Origin: Nesterenkonia sp. LB17
GTDB lineage: Bacteria > Actinomycetota > Actinomycetes > Actinomycetales > Micrococcaceae
Reading direction: 5' to 3'
Assembly (NCBI RefSeq): GCF_022565915.1
Contig: NZ_JAJOYX010000001.1
Location: forward strand, 620,001 to 684,000
Length of the DNA stretch: 64,000 bases
Shown here: in pieces, positions 9,174 to 20,356 of the stretch
How positions within the stretch are numbered: position 1 is the first letter of the stretch
Layout: the number at the start of each line of letters is the position of its first letter
The notes under the pieces: generated by a model
Seen by the model: the letters and a program-made list of their open reading frames with translations, nothing else
Databases searched by the model: none
Told to the model about the DNA's origin: nothing
Position numbers and translations under genes: made by a program

Positions 9174-12100
9174 ATGGCGACACGTACTTCCCCCTCGCGA
9201 GCCGCCAGCACCAAAGGAAGCAAGACCTCCAAAAGTGCATCCGGCCGCGCGACGACGTCGAAGAATCCCTCCAACCCACCGGCAGAGTCCCCCCGCGGGA
9301 ACCTGCTGGCCTCCGCCGCACGCGGCTTCTGGCTGGCCCTGGCCACGCCGGTGGCCTCTGCTGTGCGCGGGATCGGTCGGCAGGTGAAGGTTCACCCCGA
9401 TGATCGCCGCGACGGCGCCGGACTGGTGTTCTTCCTGCTCGCGCTGCTCACCGCGGTGGTCGACTGGTGGGGAGCCCGCACCCTGGATCACTGGGCGGTC
9501 AACCTGGTGCACACCTCCACGGCGGGGACCTTCGGCTGGGCCTCGGTGATCCTTCCGCTGATCCTGTTCATCGCCGCCGTGCGCTACTTCCGCGCACCCC
9601 AGGAGCATGCCGGCAACGCCCGGATCGCCGCAGGCAGCGCCATCATCCTGGTCGCCTCGGCCGGGGTCGTGCACCTGGCCAACGGTCTGCCCACGATCAA
9701 CGAGGCCTTCACCGTCGGCGACGACGGCACCTTCACCGCCCTGCTGAACTCCGGGGGAGTCATCGGCTACCTGGTCAGCGTCCCGCTGGCCTCCCTGGTG
9801 ACCCCCTACCCGGTCTGGGCGCTGCTGCTGCTCGCGCTGCTCGCCGGACTCCTGGTCATCACCGACACCCCGCTGCGGCGGGTCCCCGACCGTGTCGCGG
9901 TCGCCAAGGGCTTCATCGTCGGGGAGCGCCGCGAGCCGCTCAAGGATCCGAGTCTTCCCTCCGGCGGCTCGGCCCAGCAGTCGGCACCCGCGCAGAAGTC
10001 GGGCTCGAAGTCAGCGTCCAAGTCAGCGCCCGCATCACAGTCAAAGTCTCACGACGACGACGCCCAGGCCCGCCCGCGTCGCGCCGCCCGCCACGCCGAG
10101 GACGGCGGCGGCGAGGGCCGCACCAAGAAGTCCCTGCTGTCGAAGATCATGGGCACCAAGCAGGATACCGAGGACTCAGACACCGACTCCTTCGGCCACG
10201 AAGACCCCGAGGCCAGGCGCGCCACCGAGGGCGCCTACGAGGACCCGGTGTTCAACGAGTCCGAGCAGGACTCGTTCGGCTCTCCGGCAGTGCCTGCCGG
10301 GGTGCGCCGCCCCACCGCCCAGGAGCGCGCCATCCAGCGCGCCCGGGAGAAGGCCGCACCGGCAGCCGCAGCCCACGCGGCACCCGCTGCAGCGGCGGCG
10401 CCTGCCGTGCCGCCGTCGGGCGTTCCGTCCTCCGCGGGACTGAAGCGCAATCCCAACCCCGAGGCGCCCGCTCCGGCCGCCGCCATGCCGGTGCGCTCGG
10501 AGCAGCTCACCCTCGGTGGCGACGTCACCTACACGCTGCCCGAACAGGGGCTGCTGCCCTCGGGTCCGCCGGCCAAGGAGCACACCGCCGCCAACGATGA
10601 GATCGTCCACGCGCTGAACCAGACCTTCCAGCAGTTCAAGGTCGAAGCCCAGGTCACAGGGTTCTCCCGCGGCCCCACCGTCACCCGGTACGAGGTGGAG
10701 CTGGTTCCCGGCACCAAGGTGGAGAAGGTCACCGGGCTGGAGAAGAACATCTCCCTCGCCGTGGCCTCGAACGAGGTCCGGATCCTCTCGCCGATCCCGG
10801 GCAAGTCAGCCATCGGCATCGAGATCCCGAACAAGGACAAGGAAGTCGTCGCCCTGGGTGACGTGCTGCGCTCCAACGCGGCGCGGAAGACCGAGCACCC
10901 GATGGTCATGGGTGTGGGCAAGGACGTGGAGGGCGGCTTCGTCGTCGCCAACCTGGCCAAGATGCCGCACCTGCTCGTCGCCGGCGCCACCGGTGCGGGC
11001 AAGTCAGCGTTCGTGAACTCCATGGTCACCTCGATCCTGATGCGCGCCACCCCCGATGAGGTGCGCCTGGTCATGGTGGACCCCAAGCGGGTGGAGCTCA
11101 CCGCCTACGAAGGTGTCCCGCACCTGGTCACCCCGATCATCACGGACGCCAAGAAGGCCGCCGAGGCGCTGCAGTGGGTGGTCAAGGAGATGGACAACCG
11201 CTACGACGACCTCGCCCACTTCGGCTATAAGCACGTGGACGACTTCAACAAGGCCGTGCGCAGCGGAGCGATCCAGCTGCCGCCGGACTCCAAGCGCGAC
11301 CTGCGCCCCTACCCGTATCTGCTGGTGATCGTCGATGAGCTCGCCGACCTGATGATGGTCGCTCCGCGCGACGTCGAAGACTCGATCGTGCGCATCACCC
11401 AGCTCGCCCGCGCCGCCGGCATCCACCTGGTGCTGGCCACCCAGCGTCCCTCGGTCAACGTGGTCACCGGGCTGATCAAGGCGAACATCCCCTCCCGGAT
11501 GGCCTTCGCCACCTCTTCCTCCACCGACTCCCGCGTGGTGCTTGACTCGGTGGGCGCCGAGAAGCTGCTCGGACAGGGCGATGCGCTGTTCCTGCCGGCA
11601 GGTCGGCCCAACCCGATGCGCGTGCAGGGGGCCTGGGTCAACGACTCCGAGGTCCACGCCGTGGTCGAGCATGTGAAGTCCCAGCTCAAGGCCCAGTACC
11701 GCGAAGACGTGGTGCCGGAGAAGGTCTCGAAGAAGATCGACGAGGACATCGGCGACGATCTCGACGTGCTCCTTCAGGCCACCGAGCTGGTGGTCACCAC
11801 CCAGTTCGGCTCCACCTCGATGCTCCAGCGCAAGCTGCGCGTCGGCTTCGCCAAGGCCGGGCGACTGATGGACCTGATGGAATCCCGCGGTGTGGTCAGC
11901 GCCTCCGAGGGCTCCAAGGCCCGCGACGTGCTGGTCTCCCCGGAGGAGCTCCCCGGCCTGCTCGCCATGATGCGCGGCGAGGAGCCGCGGGCGGCGGCGC
12001 CCAGCGAGGCCGCACCGGAGGCGTACGACAACACCGGGATCGAATACGAGCCCGGCCAGTCGGTGCAGACCGCGCCCAGCGGCATCCTCGGGGTCGAAGA

Positions 12101-12515
12101 GCCTGCGCACAGTCCGACGTCAGCCGCAGGCGCCGGCTCCGCCTACTCGGCGGCCTCCGGTCACTCCGCCCACTCGGCCGCTTCCGGTCACTCCGCTCCG
12201 TCCGGTCACTCGGCGGTCTCCGCCGTCTCGGCGCCGGATCCGGCTGGCTATCCGACGACCCAGCCCACCCAGATCCAGCCGATCCAGCCGCGCGAGGGCA
12301 GCGACTATCCCGCTCGCGGCGAGGAGGAGCCCACGCAGACCGCACCCACCCAGGCTGTCGGGCAGCGCCAGGTCAGCCGCGCCTCGCTCTCCAGCGCCGA
12401 CCTGATCGCCCGTGATCTCGCCGAACGCACGGCGGCCCTGCCGCAGGCGAGGGACTATCATGACGGGCACGACTCCACATCCGGCGAGGATATGTGGGAA
12501 TTGACCGGACGTTGA
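9174..12515 (+). CDS. ftsK: DNA translocase FtsK/SpoIIIE
   Basis: Septum-associated DNA pump that clears chromosome termini during division. It has an N-terminal membrane domain of about four hydrophobic segments (residues ~80-245), a long Ala/Ser/Lys-rich linker, then the motor: alpha domain [20 protein letters not shown], Walker [11 protein letters not shown], Walker [14 protein letters not shown], and the gamma winged helix with [20 protein letters not shown] at 9174 is preferred because upstream residues are not conserved in type. After the gamma domain there is an unusual tail of ~165 residues with SASGHS-type repeats. Length 1113 aa. The gene is followed 7 bases later by pgsA. Confidence 0.95.
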   Translation: MATRTSPSRAASTKGSKTSKSASGRATTSKNPSNPPAESPRGNLLASAARGFWLALATPVASAVRGIGRQVKVHPDDRRDGAGLVFFLLALLTAVVDWWGARTLDHWAVNLVHTSTAGTFGWASVILPLILFIAAVRYFRAPQEHAGNARIAAGSAIILVASAGVVHLANGLPTINEAFTVGDDGTFTALLNSGGVIGYLVSVPLASLVTPYPVWALLLLALLAGLLVITDTPLRRVPDRVAVAKGFIVGERREPLKDPSLPSGGSAQQSAPAQKSGSKSASKSAPASQSKSHDDDAQARPRRAARHAEDGGGEGRTKKSLLSKIMGTKQDTEDSDTDSFGHEDPEARRATEGAYEDPVFNESEQDSFGSPAVPAGVRRPTAQERAIQRAREKAAPAAAAHAAPAAAAAPAVPPSGVPSSAGLKRNPNPEAPAPAAAMPVRSEQLTLGGDVTYTLPEQGLLPSGPPAKEHTAANDEIVHALNQTFQQFKVEAQVTGFSRGPTVTRYEVELVPGTKVEKVTGLEKNISLAVASNEVRILSPIPGKSAIGIEIPNKDKEVVALGDVLRSNAARKTEHPMVMGVGKDVEGGFVVANLAKMPHLLVAGATGAGKSAFVNSMVTSILMRATPDEVRLVMVDPKRVELTAYEGVPHLVTPIITDAKKAAEALQWVVKEMDNRYDDLAHFGYKHVDDFNKAVRSGAIQLPPDSKRDLRPYPYLLVIVDELADLMMVAPRDVEDSIVRITQLARAAGIHLVLATQRPSVNVVTGLIKANIPSRMAFATSSSTDSRVVLDSVGAEKLLGQGDALFLPAGRPNPMRVQGAWVNDSEVHAVVEHVKSQLKAQYREDVVPEKVSKKIDEDIGDDLDVLLQATELVVTTQFGSTSMLQRKLRVGFAKAGRLMDLMESRGVVSASEGSKARDVLVSPEELPGLLAMMRGEEPRAAAPSEAAPEAYDNTGIEYEPGQSVQTAPSGILGVEEPAHSPTSAAGAGSAYSAASGHSAHSAASGHSAPSGHSAVSAVSAPDPAGYPTTQPTQIQPIQPREGSDYPARGEEEPTQTAPTQAVGQRQVSRASLSSADLIARDLAERTAALPQARDYHDGHDSTSGEDMWELTGR

Positions 12516-12522
12516 GAGACTC

Positions 12523-13215
12523 ATGACTGACACACCGCGCGAACGAGACGCACAGACCGGGCAGCCGGCCGAACCGCCGCTGCTCAACATCGCCAACATC
12601 CTCACCATGGTGCGCATAGCGCTGGTCCCGGTCTTTATCTGGCTCCTGGTGCTCGACGCCCAGGGCGAGGTGTTCGGCGGGTCCGGCGAGGCCACCAACG
12701 GCGGATGGCGCTGGGCCGCCGCAGGGGTCTTCGCACTGGCGGTGCTCACCGACAAGATCGATGGCGACCTCGCCCGGTCCCGCAACCTGGTCACCGACTT
12801 CGGCAAGATCGCTGACCCCATCGCGGACAAGCTGCTGATCGGGGCCGGCCTGGTCATGCTCTCGCTGCTCGGTGAGCTTCCCTGGTGGGTGACCATCGTG
12901 ATCCTTGCCCGTGAGCTCGGCGTCACCGTGCTGCGCATGGTCGTGATCCGCTACGGCGTGATGCCGGCCTCCCGCGGCGGCAAGCTCAAGACGGTGCTGC
13001 AGTCCGCCGGCCTGCTGCTGATGCTGCTGCCCCTGGTGGTCATCGCGACCTGGCTGGCCGACGTCGCCTTCTGGATCATGATCCTCGCCCTGGCCGTCAC
13101 CGTGGTCACCGGAGTGGACTACCTGATCTCCGCGATCCGGATGCGCCGCCGGGTGCGCCAGGAGCGTGCAGACTCTGCCGCGGCCGATCACCCCAGGTCG
13201 CCCGACGATGACTGA
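12523..13215 (+). CDS. pgsA: CDP-diacylglycerol--glycerol-3-phosphate 3-phosphatidyltransferase
   Basis: Integral membrane enzyme that makes phosphatidylglycerol phosphate, the precursor of phosphatidylglycerol and cardiolipin. The CDP-alcohol phosphotransferase motif is visible as DGDLAR followed by FGKIADPIADK (pattern D-G-x2-A-R-x8-G-x3-D-x3-D, with the first Asp in DKID). About five membrane segments surround it. The first residues, NIANILTMVRIALVPVF, are typical of bacterial PgsA. Length 230 aa. The stop overlaps the cinA start by 8 bases, indicating coupled translation. Confidence 0.93.
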   Translation: MTDTPRERDAQTGQPAEPPLLNIANILTMVRIALVPVFIWLLVLDAQGEVFGGSGEATNGGWRWAAAGVFALAVLTDKIDGDLARSRNLVTDFGKIADPIADKLLIGAGLVMLSLLGELPWWVTIVILARELGVTVLRMVVIRYGVMPASRGGKLKTVLQSAGLLLMLLPLVVIATWLADVAFWIMILALAVTVVTGVDYLISAIRMRRRVRQERADSAAADHPRSPDDD

Positions 13216-13861
13216 TCTCTCCAGCGAGCCCGACCGGATCTCCGGACAGGCCGGAGAGGTCGCCCGCGCCGCGGAGCGCCGGACCGAGCCGCGCACCATC
13301 ATCCAGAGCCTGGGGCACCGGGGCCTCACCCTGGCCACCGCTGAATCGCTGACCGCCGGCGGTCTCTGCTCCCGCATCGCCGAGGTGCCCGGCACCTCGG
13401 TGGCTCTGCTTGGCGGCGTCGTCGCCTATTCCAGCGCCGTGAAACGTAATGTTCTCGACGTCGATGCGCAGCTGCTCGAGGATCGCGGCGCCGTGGATCC
13501 CGAGGTCGCGGCGGCCATGGCGCGCGGCGTCGCGTTCTGCACGGGAGCCGATATCGGCATCGCGACGACCGGCGTGGCCGGGCCCGAACCTCACGAGGGC
13601 AAGGACGTGGGCACGGTCTATCTGGGGCTGGCCTGCAGAGAGTCCTCAGCCGAGCGGCTCGGACTGCGCCTTCCCGCCGGCTGCGAACCGGTCTCGGCGG
13701 GACTCGCCCCCGAGACCGCTGAGACGTGGATCTCTGGATCCCTGCTGCTGGATCTGCACGGTGACCGCGCAGAGATCCGCGCCGCCTCGGTGGAGGGCGC
13801 ATTGAAGCTTGTCGAAGACTTCTTGCTCACCGAACCTCATGGCATCGGGGATCGGGACTAG
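13208..13861 (+). CDS. CinA C-terminal family nicotinamide-nucleotide amidohydrolase
   Basis: Single-domain CinA-C/PncC protein of 217 aa. The family deamidates nicotinamide mononucleotide in NAD salvage. Characteristic segments are LTLATAESLTAGGLCSRIAE, VALLGGVVAYSSAVKRNVL and GIATTGVAGPE. The start is ATG at 13208, overlapping the end of pgsA; the upstream in-frame extension lies inside pgsA and is not needed. The pgsA-cinA-XRE regulator order is a conserved actinobacterial block. The N-terminal molybdopterin-binding half found in full-length CinA is absent, which is normal for PncC-type proteins. Confidence 0.88.
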   Translation: MTDLSSEPDRISGQAGEVARAAERRTEPRTIIQSLGHRGLTLATAESLTAGGLCSRIAEVPGTSVALLGGVVAYSSAVKRNVLDVDAQLLEDRGAVDPEVAAAMARGVAFCTGADIGIATTGVAGPEPHEGKDVGTVYLGLACRESSAERLGLRLPAGCEPVSAGLAPETAETWISGSLLLDLHGDRAEIRAASVEGALKLVEDFLLTEPHGIGDRD

Positions 13862-13955
13862 AGTAGGCGTATAGGGACCTTCAGCCACCCCGGGAAGAAA
13901 ACACCTGCCAAGACCGTTGACGACAGGTGGAACATACCGAAAGAGGAGTGAGTCC

Positions 13956-14402
13956 ATGGTGAGACAACCAGTCACCGTCAACGGCGTGACCCGTTGGAAA
14001 GATATGGACGTCGAAGGCGTCGCCACGACCCAGCCCCGAGAGTCCAAGGGAGTGATCCTGCGCCAGGAGATCGGTGACGTCCTGCGCAGCATCCGGCAGG
14101 CCGAAGGCCGGACCCTGCGAGATGTCTCCCACGACGCGCGAGTGTCCCTGGGGTACCTCTCCGAGGTGGAACGCGGGCAGAAGGAAGCCTCTTCGGAGCT
14201 GCTCGCCTCGATCTGCTCCGCCCTCGAGGTGCCGCTCTCCACGATGCTCTCCCAGGTTGCGGAGCGCATCGCCACCGCCGAGGGACTCCAAGTCCCCGAC
14301 ACCGTCCCCACCGAGTTCCAGCGCGAGTTCGGCGGCGGAGTCGTCCCGGATCGCGTGCCCGACGCGCTGACCCGAGAAGAACTCGCCCGCAGCGGGTCCT
14401 GA
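13956..14402 (+). CDS. clgR: XRE-family transcription regulator, ClgR-like
   Basis: 148-aa DNA-binding protein with an XRE helix-turn-helix: [20 protein letters not shown], then [20 protein letters not shown] and [20 protein letters not shown]. The last two segments are the hallmark of ClgR, which activates clp protease and other proteostasis genes in actinobacteria. The start ATG at 13956 has a good AAGAGGAG site. The C-terminal tail contains two alanine-poor degradable-looking segments, in keeping with ClgR being turned over by Clp in other species (family knowledge). Position after pgsA-cinA is the standard one. Confidence 0.88.
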   Translation: MVRQPVTVNGVTRWKDMDVEGVATTQPRESKGVILRQEIGDVLRSIRQAEGRTLRDVSHDARVSLGYLSEVERGQKEASSELLASICSALEVPLSTMLSQVAERIATAEGLQVPDTVPTEFQREFGGGVVPDRVPDALTREELARSGS

Positions 14403-14528
14403 GACCGATGCCGGCCGCAAGGCATGGGCGTGTGCACCGACAGCCAGCCAGCCGCTGGCCAGACCGGCAACATCGTCGACGGATCAGCCGGATGAGATTC
14501 AGCACCGGAGCAGGCCAAAGATCAGTCT

Positions 14529-14557
14529 GGGAGGGCGCCCTATGGGGCGGCCCTCCC
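14529..14557 (+). terminator. Hairpin between clgR and marR-family gene
   Basis: Stem gggagggc paired with gccctccc, with an inner gccc/gggc pairing around a short loop. It lies 127 bases after the clgR stop and 23 before the next start. It could end the clgR transcript; the T-run is only two bases, so this is tentative. Confidence 0.45.
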
Positions 14558-14579
14558 TTGCTGTCCTAGACTGTTGCCC

Positions 14580-15164
14580 ATGGAAAGTTTTGATCGACGC
14601 GCCAAGGTCCACGAGCTGGAGCAGGAGTTCAACCGACTCTTCGTCCGGCGTCGATTCAACGCCCTGCAGCTGGCGCGTCAGATCGACTCCGAGATCGAGC
14701 CGGCCTCTTATTCCGTGCTCGCCACGCTCCAGCAGATGGGACCGCAGCGGATGACTGCGATCGCCCGTCACCTGGGGATCGGCAAGCCCACACTCTCGCG
14801 GCAGCTCAGCACGCTGGAGCACCGCGGCTTCGTGGAGAAGGCCACCGACCCTGCCGACGGCCGGGCCCAGATGGTCTCGCTGACCGAGGAGGGCCGCGCC
14901 CGGCTGGAATCCGCCCAGGGGGACCGAGCCGAGCGATACCTGCAGATGCTCACGCCCTGGCAGGAGCAGGAGATCGAGACGCTCTCGAAGCTGCTGGCCA
15001 AGCTCAACAAGGCCTACACCGAGTTCGACGCCGAGCACGATCCCTCGCTCGCGCAGGAGTCCACCGTCCCCGGAGCCGTCAACATCGCCGACCCGGTGCA
15101 GCGCTCCGCAGGATCAGCGGTGCGGCATTCGACAGACAACGGCACAGACAAGAGGGTTTCGTGA
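14580..15164 (+). CDS. MarR-family transcription regulator
   Basis: 194-aa winged-helix regulator. The core reads EIEPASYSVLATLQQMGPQ, MTAIARHLGIGKPTLSRQLS, then LEHRGFVEKATDPADGRAQM with the DxR wing typical of MarR. The C-terminal dimerisation helix and a ~35-residue disordered tail follow. The regulated genes and ligand are unknown. It overlaps the next gene (GTGA), so it is co-transcribed with the DUF3046 gene that precedes recA. ATG at 14580 chosen. Confidence 0.85.
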   Translation: MESFDRRAKVHELEQEFNRLFVRRRFNALQLARQIDSEIEPASYSVLATLQQMGPQRMTAIARHLGIGKPTLSRQLSTLEHRGFVEKATDPADGRAQMVSLTEEGRARLESAQGDRAERYLQMLTPWQEQEIETLSKLLAKLNKAYTEFDAEHDPSLAQESTVPGAVNIADPVQRSAGSAVRHSTDNGTDKRVS

Positions 15165-15379
15165 GAGAAAGCCGGTTCTGGTTCCTCATGGAGGGTGAGT
15201 TCGGGGCCAACTACGCCCACGTCCTCGCCGACTCGTTGGTGCTCAGCGAATACCAGCTGACGGTGAAGTCCTCGCTGGAGGCGGGCGTGAGTGCGCGCGA
15301 TGTCTGGGACGCCGTGTGTGAGCAGCAGGATGTCCCCGCTGATCGACGCCTCGGACGAGACATCTCGCCGAAGAGCTGA
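15161..15379 (+). CDS. DUF3046 protein
   Basis: 72-aa small protein beginning MRESRFWFLMEGEFG and containing ANYAHVLADSLVL and SARDVWDAVCEQQDVP, which matches the DUF3046 family found immediately upstream of recA in many actinobacteria. Function unknown. The GTG start overlaps the stop of the MarR gene. The recA SOS box lies ~100 bases after its stop, so it is not in the recA transcript. Confidence 0.85.
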   Translation: MRESRFWFLMEGEFGANYAHVLADSLVLSEYQLTVKSSLEAGVSARDVWDAVCEQQDVPADRRLGRDISPKS

Positions 15380-15475
15380 GCTGGACCGGACACACCCGAT
15401 CAGCACCATGGGTGGAGCGGCCCGCGGCTTCGGCGGCGGCGGGCGAATCAGCCGCGCGGACACGCCGGGCGACAG

Positions 15476-15491
15476 TCGAAGATATGTTCGA
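15476..15491 (+). promoter_or_regulatory. LexA operator (SOS box) of recA
   Basis: TCGAAGATATGTTCGA is a near-perfect palindrome close to the actinobacterial/Gram-positive LexA box TCGAACATATGTTCGA (two mismatches). It lies 146 bases upstream of the recA ATG, consistent with LexA repression of recA. Confidence 0.85.
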
Positions 15492-15636
15492 CTGGATGAG
15501 TTAGAGTTTTCCTCAGAAGGCCCGTACTGCGGGGTCGACCCGGTTGGATGCACATCGTCTGCCCGTGCACGAGGGCATGTCAGAGGGTCCGCCTAATCTG
15601 GCACCACATACATACAACGAGTCATCGAGGTGAATC

Positions 15637-16680
15637 ATGGCAGTCAGCAAAGATCGTGAGAAGGCGCTTGAAGCAGCGCTGGCGCAGATCGACAAGCAGT
15701 TCGGCAAAGGTTCGGTCATGCGTCTGGGTGATGAAACCCGGGCGCCGATCGAGACCATCCCGACCTCATCGATCGCCATGGACGCCGCACTCGGCATCGG
15801 CGGCTTCCCCCGCGGCCGCGTCGTGGAGATCTACGGCCCGGAGTCCTCGGGCAAGACGACCGTGGCCCTCCATGCAGTGGCCAACGCGCAGAAGATGGGC
15901 GGCATCGCCGCCTTCATCGACGCCGAGCACGCGCTCGATCCGGTGTACGCCCAGAAGCTGGGCGTGGACACCGACGCGCTGCTGGTCTCCCAGCCGGACA
16001 CCGGTGAGCAGGCGCTGGAGATCATGGACATGCTGGTCTCCTCGGGCTCCATCGACATCGTCGTGATCGACTCCGTCGCCGCGCTGGTGCCCCGCGCCGA
16101 GATCGAAGGCGAGATGGGCGACTCCCACGTCGGCCTCCAGGCCCGCCTGATGTCGCAGGCGCTGCGCAAGATCGCCGGTCGGCTCTCGCAGACCAAGACC
16201 ACTGCGATCTTCATCAACCAGCTCCGCGAGAAGATCGGCGTCTTCTTCGGCTCCCCGGAGACCACCTCGGGCGGCAAGGCGCTGAAGTTCTATGCCTCGG
16301 TCCGTGTCGACGTGCGCCGCATCGAGACCCTCAAGGAGGGCACCAACGCGGTGGGCAACCGGACCCGCGCCAAGATCGTGAAGAACAAGATGGCCCCGCC
16401 GTTCAAGCAGGCCGAGTTCGACATCATCTATGGCGAGGGAATCTCCCGTGAAGGCGGCCTCATCGACGTCGGCGTCGAGAACGGCCTCGTGAAGAAGTCC
16501 GGCGCCTGGTTCACCTATGACGGGGACCAGCTGGGCCAGGGCAAGGAGAAGGCGCGCACATTCCTCAAGGACAATCCCGACCTTGCCGATGAGATCGAGC
16601 GTCGCATCCGGGAGAAGCTCGGTCTGATCGCCCCGCTGGAAGACGAAGGTGGACCCGCCCTCAAGGCGGTCGACGGCTGA
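15637..16680 (+). CDS. recA: Recombinase RecA
   Basis: DNA-dependent ATPase for homologous recombination and for triggering LexA self-cleavage. Visible features: [13 protein letters not shown] at the N-terminus, Walker [10 protein letters not shown] near residue 68, Walker [21 protein letters not shown] with the L1 segment, L2 region [20 protein letters not shown], and the C-terminal KTGxW-like AGSW equivalent [19 protein letters not shown]. 347 aa, no intein. A LexA box is upstream and recX follows after 12 bases. Confidence 0.98.
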   Translation: MAVSKDREKALEAALAQIDKQFGKGSVMRLGDETRAPIETIPTSSIAMDAALGIGGFPRGRVVEIYGPESSGKTTVALHAVANAQKMGGIAAFIDAEHALDPVYAQKLGVDTDALLVSQPDTGEQALEIMDMLVSSGSIDIVVIDSVAALVPRAEIEGEMGDSHVGLQARLMSQALRKIAGRLSQTKTTAIFINQLREKIGVFFGSPETTSGGKALKFYASVRVDVRRIETLKEGTNAVGNRTRAKIVKNKMAPPFKQAEFDIIYGEGISREGGLIDVGVENGLVKKSGAWFTYDGDQLGQGKEKARTFLKDNPDLADEIERRIREKLGLIAPLEDEGGPALKAVDG

Positions 16681-16692
16681 TAGGAGGCCTCT

Positions 16693-17721
16693 ATGGGTGA
16701 CCAGCAGCAGAAGATCGACGCCCTGCGGGCGGCCATGACGAGAATCCAGGAGCGGGACCCGGACGAGCCGGTTCCCGACTTCCTGGTGGTGGACACCTCC
16801 CTGCCCGCTCCGCCTGCCGACCCTCCGCCTGCCGACGCTGGGACTGCCGGGTCTGCCCCGGGCGAAACCGTCCCGGGCGACGCCCTGGGCGCGGAGGCCG
16901 ACTCCGCCGGCCCCGAACTCGCTGACTCCGAACTCGCTGGCCCCGAACTCGCTGACATCGAGTCGGGAGACCTCGAGTTCGAGGCATCAGCCGCGGCCCG
17001 TCCGCTGGTGGACCCTGGCGGGCTCCCCGGCCCCACGGCGCCGTTGGAGGCTGAGGATCGCCGCGAAGATCGGGCCGAGGACGCCCCCGCGTTCGATGCC
17101 CCCGAAGTCAATGCCCCCGAAGTCGATGCCCCTGAAGCTGAAGCTGAAGCTGAAGCTGAAGCTGAGGCCGACGACGGGGAGGCCGAGACCTCCATGGGCG
17201 CCATCGCCGAGCTCAGTCCTGAGGAGCAGTACGAGAAGGCCCGTGCCGTGGTGCTGCGCCGACTTACCGGGTCCCCGAAGTCCCGGCACCAGCTCGCCGT
17301 GGCGTTGAAGGAGAAGGAGTTCCACCCGGAGATCATCACCCGGGTGCTGGATCGGATGGAAGAGGTCCACCTGGTCAATGACACGGAATTCGCCCGCACC
17401 TGGGTGAGGGGTCGTCATGAGCTCAAGAACCTCGGAAAGTCCGCGCTGCGCCGGGAGCTGCGTGAGAAGGGCATCAGCGAGCCGGTGGCAGCTGACGCGC
17501 TGGAGCAGATCAGCGCCGAGGACGAGGGTGAGGCCGCGCGCGAGCTCGTGCGGCGCAAGCTTCAGGGCAAGGCCGTGCCCACCGGGCCCAGTCCGGAGGA
17601 GCGCGCCGAGCGGGACAAGGTCACCCGTCGACTGGTCTCGATGCTGGCCCGCAGAGGCCACGCCCCGGGAGCAGCCTTTCAGATCGTGCGTGAAGTGATC
17701 GAGGATCACTCAAACGCGTAG
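16693..17721 (+). CDS. recX: Regulatory protein RecX with long acidic N-terminal extension
   Basis: RecX binds and limits RecA filaments. The C-terminal half holds the three-helix tandem repeats: [56 protein letters not shown] and [19 protein letters not shown]. The first ~170 residues are a low-complexity Ala/Pro/Glu/Asp region with [14 protein letters not shown] and [13 protein letters not shown] repeats, making the protein about twice the usual RecX length. The start ATG has a TAGGAGG site 7 bases upstream, so the extension is probably translated. It is 12 bases after recA. Confidence 0.9.
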   Translation: MGDQQQKIDALRAAMTRIQERDPDEPVPDFLVVDTSLPAPPADPPPADAGTAGSAPGETVPGDALGAEADSAGPELADSELAGPELADIESGDLEFEASAAARPLVDPGGLPGPTAPLEAEDRREDRAEDAPAFDAPEVNAPEVDAPEAEAEAEAEAEADDGEAETSMGAIAELSPEEQYEKARAVVLRRLTGSPKSRHQLAVALKEKEFHPEIITRVLDRMEEVHLVNDTEFARTWVRGRHELKNLGKSALRRELREKGISEPVAADALEQISAEDEGEAARELVRRKLQGKAVPTGPSPEERAERDKVTRRLVSMLARRGHAPGAAFQIVREVIEDHSNA

Positions 17722-17732
17722 AATTCCCTGCA

Positions 17733-19310
17733 ATGAGTGATGCACTGATGGACCGCGCCGAGACCACTGCACCGGACCCCGCCCTGGCGGAGGGTTCTGC
17801 CGTCGATGCGCACCCGGCAGCGGCGGGTCCGCGCACCTACGAGGTGCGCACCTTCGGCTGTCAGATGAACGTCCACGACTCCGAGCGGATGTCAGGACTC
17901 CTGGAGGACGCCGGCTACGGGCCCGTCGCAGCGGGCGCCACCCCGGACCTCGTCGTCTTCAACACCTGCGCGGTGCGTGAGAACGCCGACAACAAGCTCT
18001 ACGGACATCTGGGGATGCTCCGCCAGACCAAGGCCGCGCATGACGGCATGCAGATCGCCGTCGGCGGCTGCCTGGCGCAGAAGGATCAGGAGACCGTCCA
18101 GAAGAAGGCACCCTGGGTGGACGTGGTCTTCGGGACCCACAACATCGGGTCGCTGCCGGCACTGCTGGAGCGCTCCCGCCACAACGCCGAGGCCGAGATC
18201 GAGATCCTCGAGGCTCTCGAGACCTTCCCGTCGACGCTGCCGACCAAACGCGAGTCCGTGCATTCCGGGTGGGTGTCCATCTCGGTGGGCTGCAACAACA
18301 CCTGCACCTTCTGCATCGTGCCCTCGCTGCGCGGCAAAGAGCGCGACCGGCGTCCGGGCGAGATCCTCGCCGAGGTCCGCGCGCTCGTCGCCGACGGCGC
18401 AGTGGAAGTCACCCTGCTGGGCCAGAACGTGAACACCTACGGAGTCGAGTTCGGCGACCGCGGCGCCTTCGCCAAACTGCTGCGCGCCTGCGGAGAGATC
18501 GAAGGGCTCGAGCGTGTCCGGTTCACCAGCCCCCACCCGGCCTCCTTCACCGACGACGTCATCCATGCCATGGCCGAAACTCCCAATGTCATGCCCCAGC
18601 TGCACATGCCGCTGCAGTCCGGGTCCGACAAGGTGCTCAAAGACATGCGACGCTCCTACCGTTCCAAGAAGTTCCTCGGGATCCTGGAGAAGGTGCGTGA
18701 AGCCATGCCGCGTGCGGCGGTCACCACCGACATCATCGTGGGCTTCCCCGGGGAGACCGAGGCGGACTTCGAGGACACCATGCGGGTGGTCGAGGCCTCA
18801 CGCTTCGCCTCGGCCTACACCTTCCAATACTCACCACGTCCAGGCACCCCCGCCGCCACCATGGAGGATCAGATCCCCAAGGCGATCGTGCAGGAGCGGT
18901 TCGAACGCCTGTGCGCCCTGCAGGACCGCATCGGCGCCGAAGAGAACGCGAAACTTGTGGGCACCTCCCAGGAGCTTCTCGTCACCGCCGACTCCGGTGC
19001 GAAAGCCACCGAGACCGGACGGCTCAGCGGGCGCGCGCGGGACAACCGGCTCGTGCACTTCGCCGTGCCGGCCGGAGCCTCCGCGCCGCGTCCCGGTGAC
19101 TTCGTGACCGTGACCATCACCGAGGCCGCCGGATTCCACCTGCTGGCCGATCCGACGGGCCCCGCGGACTACGAGCTTCGTCGGTCCTCCGCCGGCGAAG
19201 CCTGGGACCGCTGGCAGGCTGACTCCTGCGGCGTGGGCACCACTCAGGTAACCGGATCCACTCCTGCGGCGGTCTCCCTCGGCATGCCGACTCTGCGCCC
19301 CGTCTCCTGA
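17733..19310 (+). CDS. miaB: tRNA-2-methylthio-N6-dimethylallyladenosine synthase
   Basis: Radical-SAM methylthiotransferase that adds the 2-methylthio group at A37 of tRNAs. The UPF0004 domain contributes three cluster cysteines ([34 protein letters not shown]). The radical-SAM triad is in [22 protein letters not shown]-terminal TRAM domain follows, and there is an extra ~60-residue C-terminal tail. 525 aa. Its substrate is made by miaA, which begins on the last base of the miaB stop (TGATG), so both enzymes of the pathway are in one unit. Confidence 0.95.
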   Translation: MSDALMDRAETTAPDPALAEGSAVDAHPAAAGPRTYEVRTFGCQMNVHDSERMSGLLEDAGYGPVAAGATPDLVVFNTCAVRENADNKLYGHLGMLRQTKAAHDGMQIAVGGCLAQKDQETVQKKAPWVDVVFGTHNIGSLPALLERSRHNAEAEIEILEALETFPSTLPTKRESVHSGWVSISVGCNNTCTFCIVPSLRGKERDRRPGEILAEVRALVADGAVEVTLLGQNVNTYGVEFGDRGAFAKLLRACGEIEGLERVRFTSPHPASFTDDVIHAMAETPNVMPQLHMPLQSGSDKVLKDMRRSYRSKKFLGILEKVREAMPRAAVTTDIIVGFPGETEADFEDTMRVVEASRFASAYTFQYSPRPGTPAATMEDQIPKAIVQERFERLCALQDRIGAEENAKLVGTSQELLVTADSGAKATETGRLSGRARDNRLVHFAVPAGASAPRPGDFVTVTITEAAGFHLLADPTGPADYELRRSSAGEAWDRWQADSCGVGTTQVTGSTPAAVSLGMPTLRPVS

Positions 19311-20281
19311 TGACCGCTGATCATCTGACACAGCAGGTGTCCTCCGCAAGATCGGATGCTGCCCGGCAGACGGCTCCGCTGATCGTGCTGGTCGGCCCCA
19401 CGGCCTCCGGCAAGTCAGCGCTGGGCATCGACCTCGCCGAGCGCCTCGACGGGGAGATCATCAACGCCGACTCGATGCAGCTCTACCGAGGCATGGACAT
19501 CGGCACCGCCAAGGTCACCCAGGACGAGGCCGGCGCCGTGCCGCACCACCTCCTCGACGTCCTCGACGTGACCGAGGAGGCCTCGGTCGCGGACTTCCAG
19601 GACCAGGCACGCCGGATCATCGGGGAGATCAGAGCCCGCGGCAAGACCCCCATCATGGTCGGCGGCTCAGGGCTCTACGTGCGCGCCGTCATCGACGTGA
19701 TCGAATTCCCGCCCACCGACGCAGAGCTGCGCAGCCGCCTGACCCTGCGACTCGACGACGAGGGTGCAGCCCCGCTGCGCCAGGAGCTGCGCGAGCTGGA
19801 CCCCGAGTCTGCCGCCGTCATCAAAGACGACCGACGCCTGATCCGTGCCCTGGAGGTCGTGCTGCTCACCGGCCGGACCTTCTCCTCCTACATGCCGCAG
19901 CGGCGCCATGAACCAGGCCTGGAACCGGTGGTGCAGATCGGACTCGACGTGGACCGGCCCCTGCTCCACGAACGCATCGCACACCGCGTCCAGCGCATGG
20001 CCGACCAAGACCTGCTCGAGGAGGTGCGCCAGCTCGACGACGCCGGACTGCGTCGAGGACGCACCGCCTCCCGGGCCATCGGCTACCAGCAGTTCCTCCA
20101 AGTCCTCGATGGCGAACTGACCCCGGGGGAGGCGATCGAGTCCACCACGGTGGCCACGCGCAGGTTCGCCCGGAGACAGGAGACCTGGTTCCGCGCTGAT
20201 CCCCGCGTGACCTGGCTCCCGGCGCCGTCCCAAGACCTCACCCAGCAGGCCCAGGAAGCGATCCACCGCGCGCTGCGTTGA
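19310..20281 (+). CDS. miaA: tRNA dimethylallyltransferase
   Basis: Transfers dimethylallyl to N6 of A37 in tRNAs reading U-starting codons. P-loop [18 protein letters not shown] is near residue 28; the [15 protein letters not shown] block and [13 protein letters not shown] are signature segments. The tRNA-binding C-terminal region contains [11 protein letters not shown]. 323 aa. It overlaps miaB by one base and precedes dapF by ~75 bases. Confidence 0.95.
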   Translation: MTADHLTQQVSSARSDAARQTAPLIVLVGPTASGKSALGIDLAERLDGEIINADSMQLYRGMDIGTAKVTQDEAGAVPHHLLDVLDVTEEASVADFQDQARRIIGEIRARGKTPIMVGGSGLYVRAVIDVIEFPPTDAELRSRLTLRLDDEGAAPLRQELRELDPESAAVIKDDRRLIRALEVVLLTGRTFSSYMPQRRHEPGLEPVVQIGLDVDRPLLHERIAHRVQRMADQDLLEEVRQLDDAGLRRGRTASRAIGYQQFLQVLDGELTPGEAIESTTVATRRFARRQETWFRADPRVTWLPAPSQDLTQQAQEAIHRALR

Positions 20282-20356
20282 ACATCTCGACAGCGGCGCG
20301 CCCCCAAGCAGCAGCTCAGAAGATCAGGACCCGAAGCATCAATGAAGGAGAACCGC

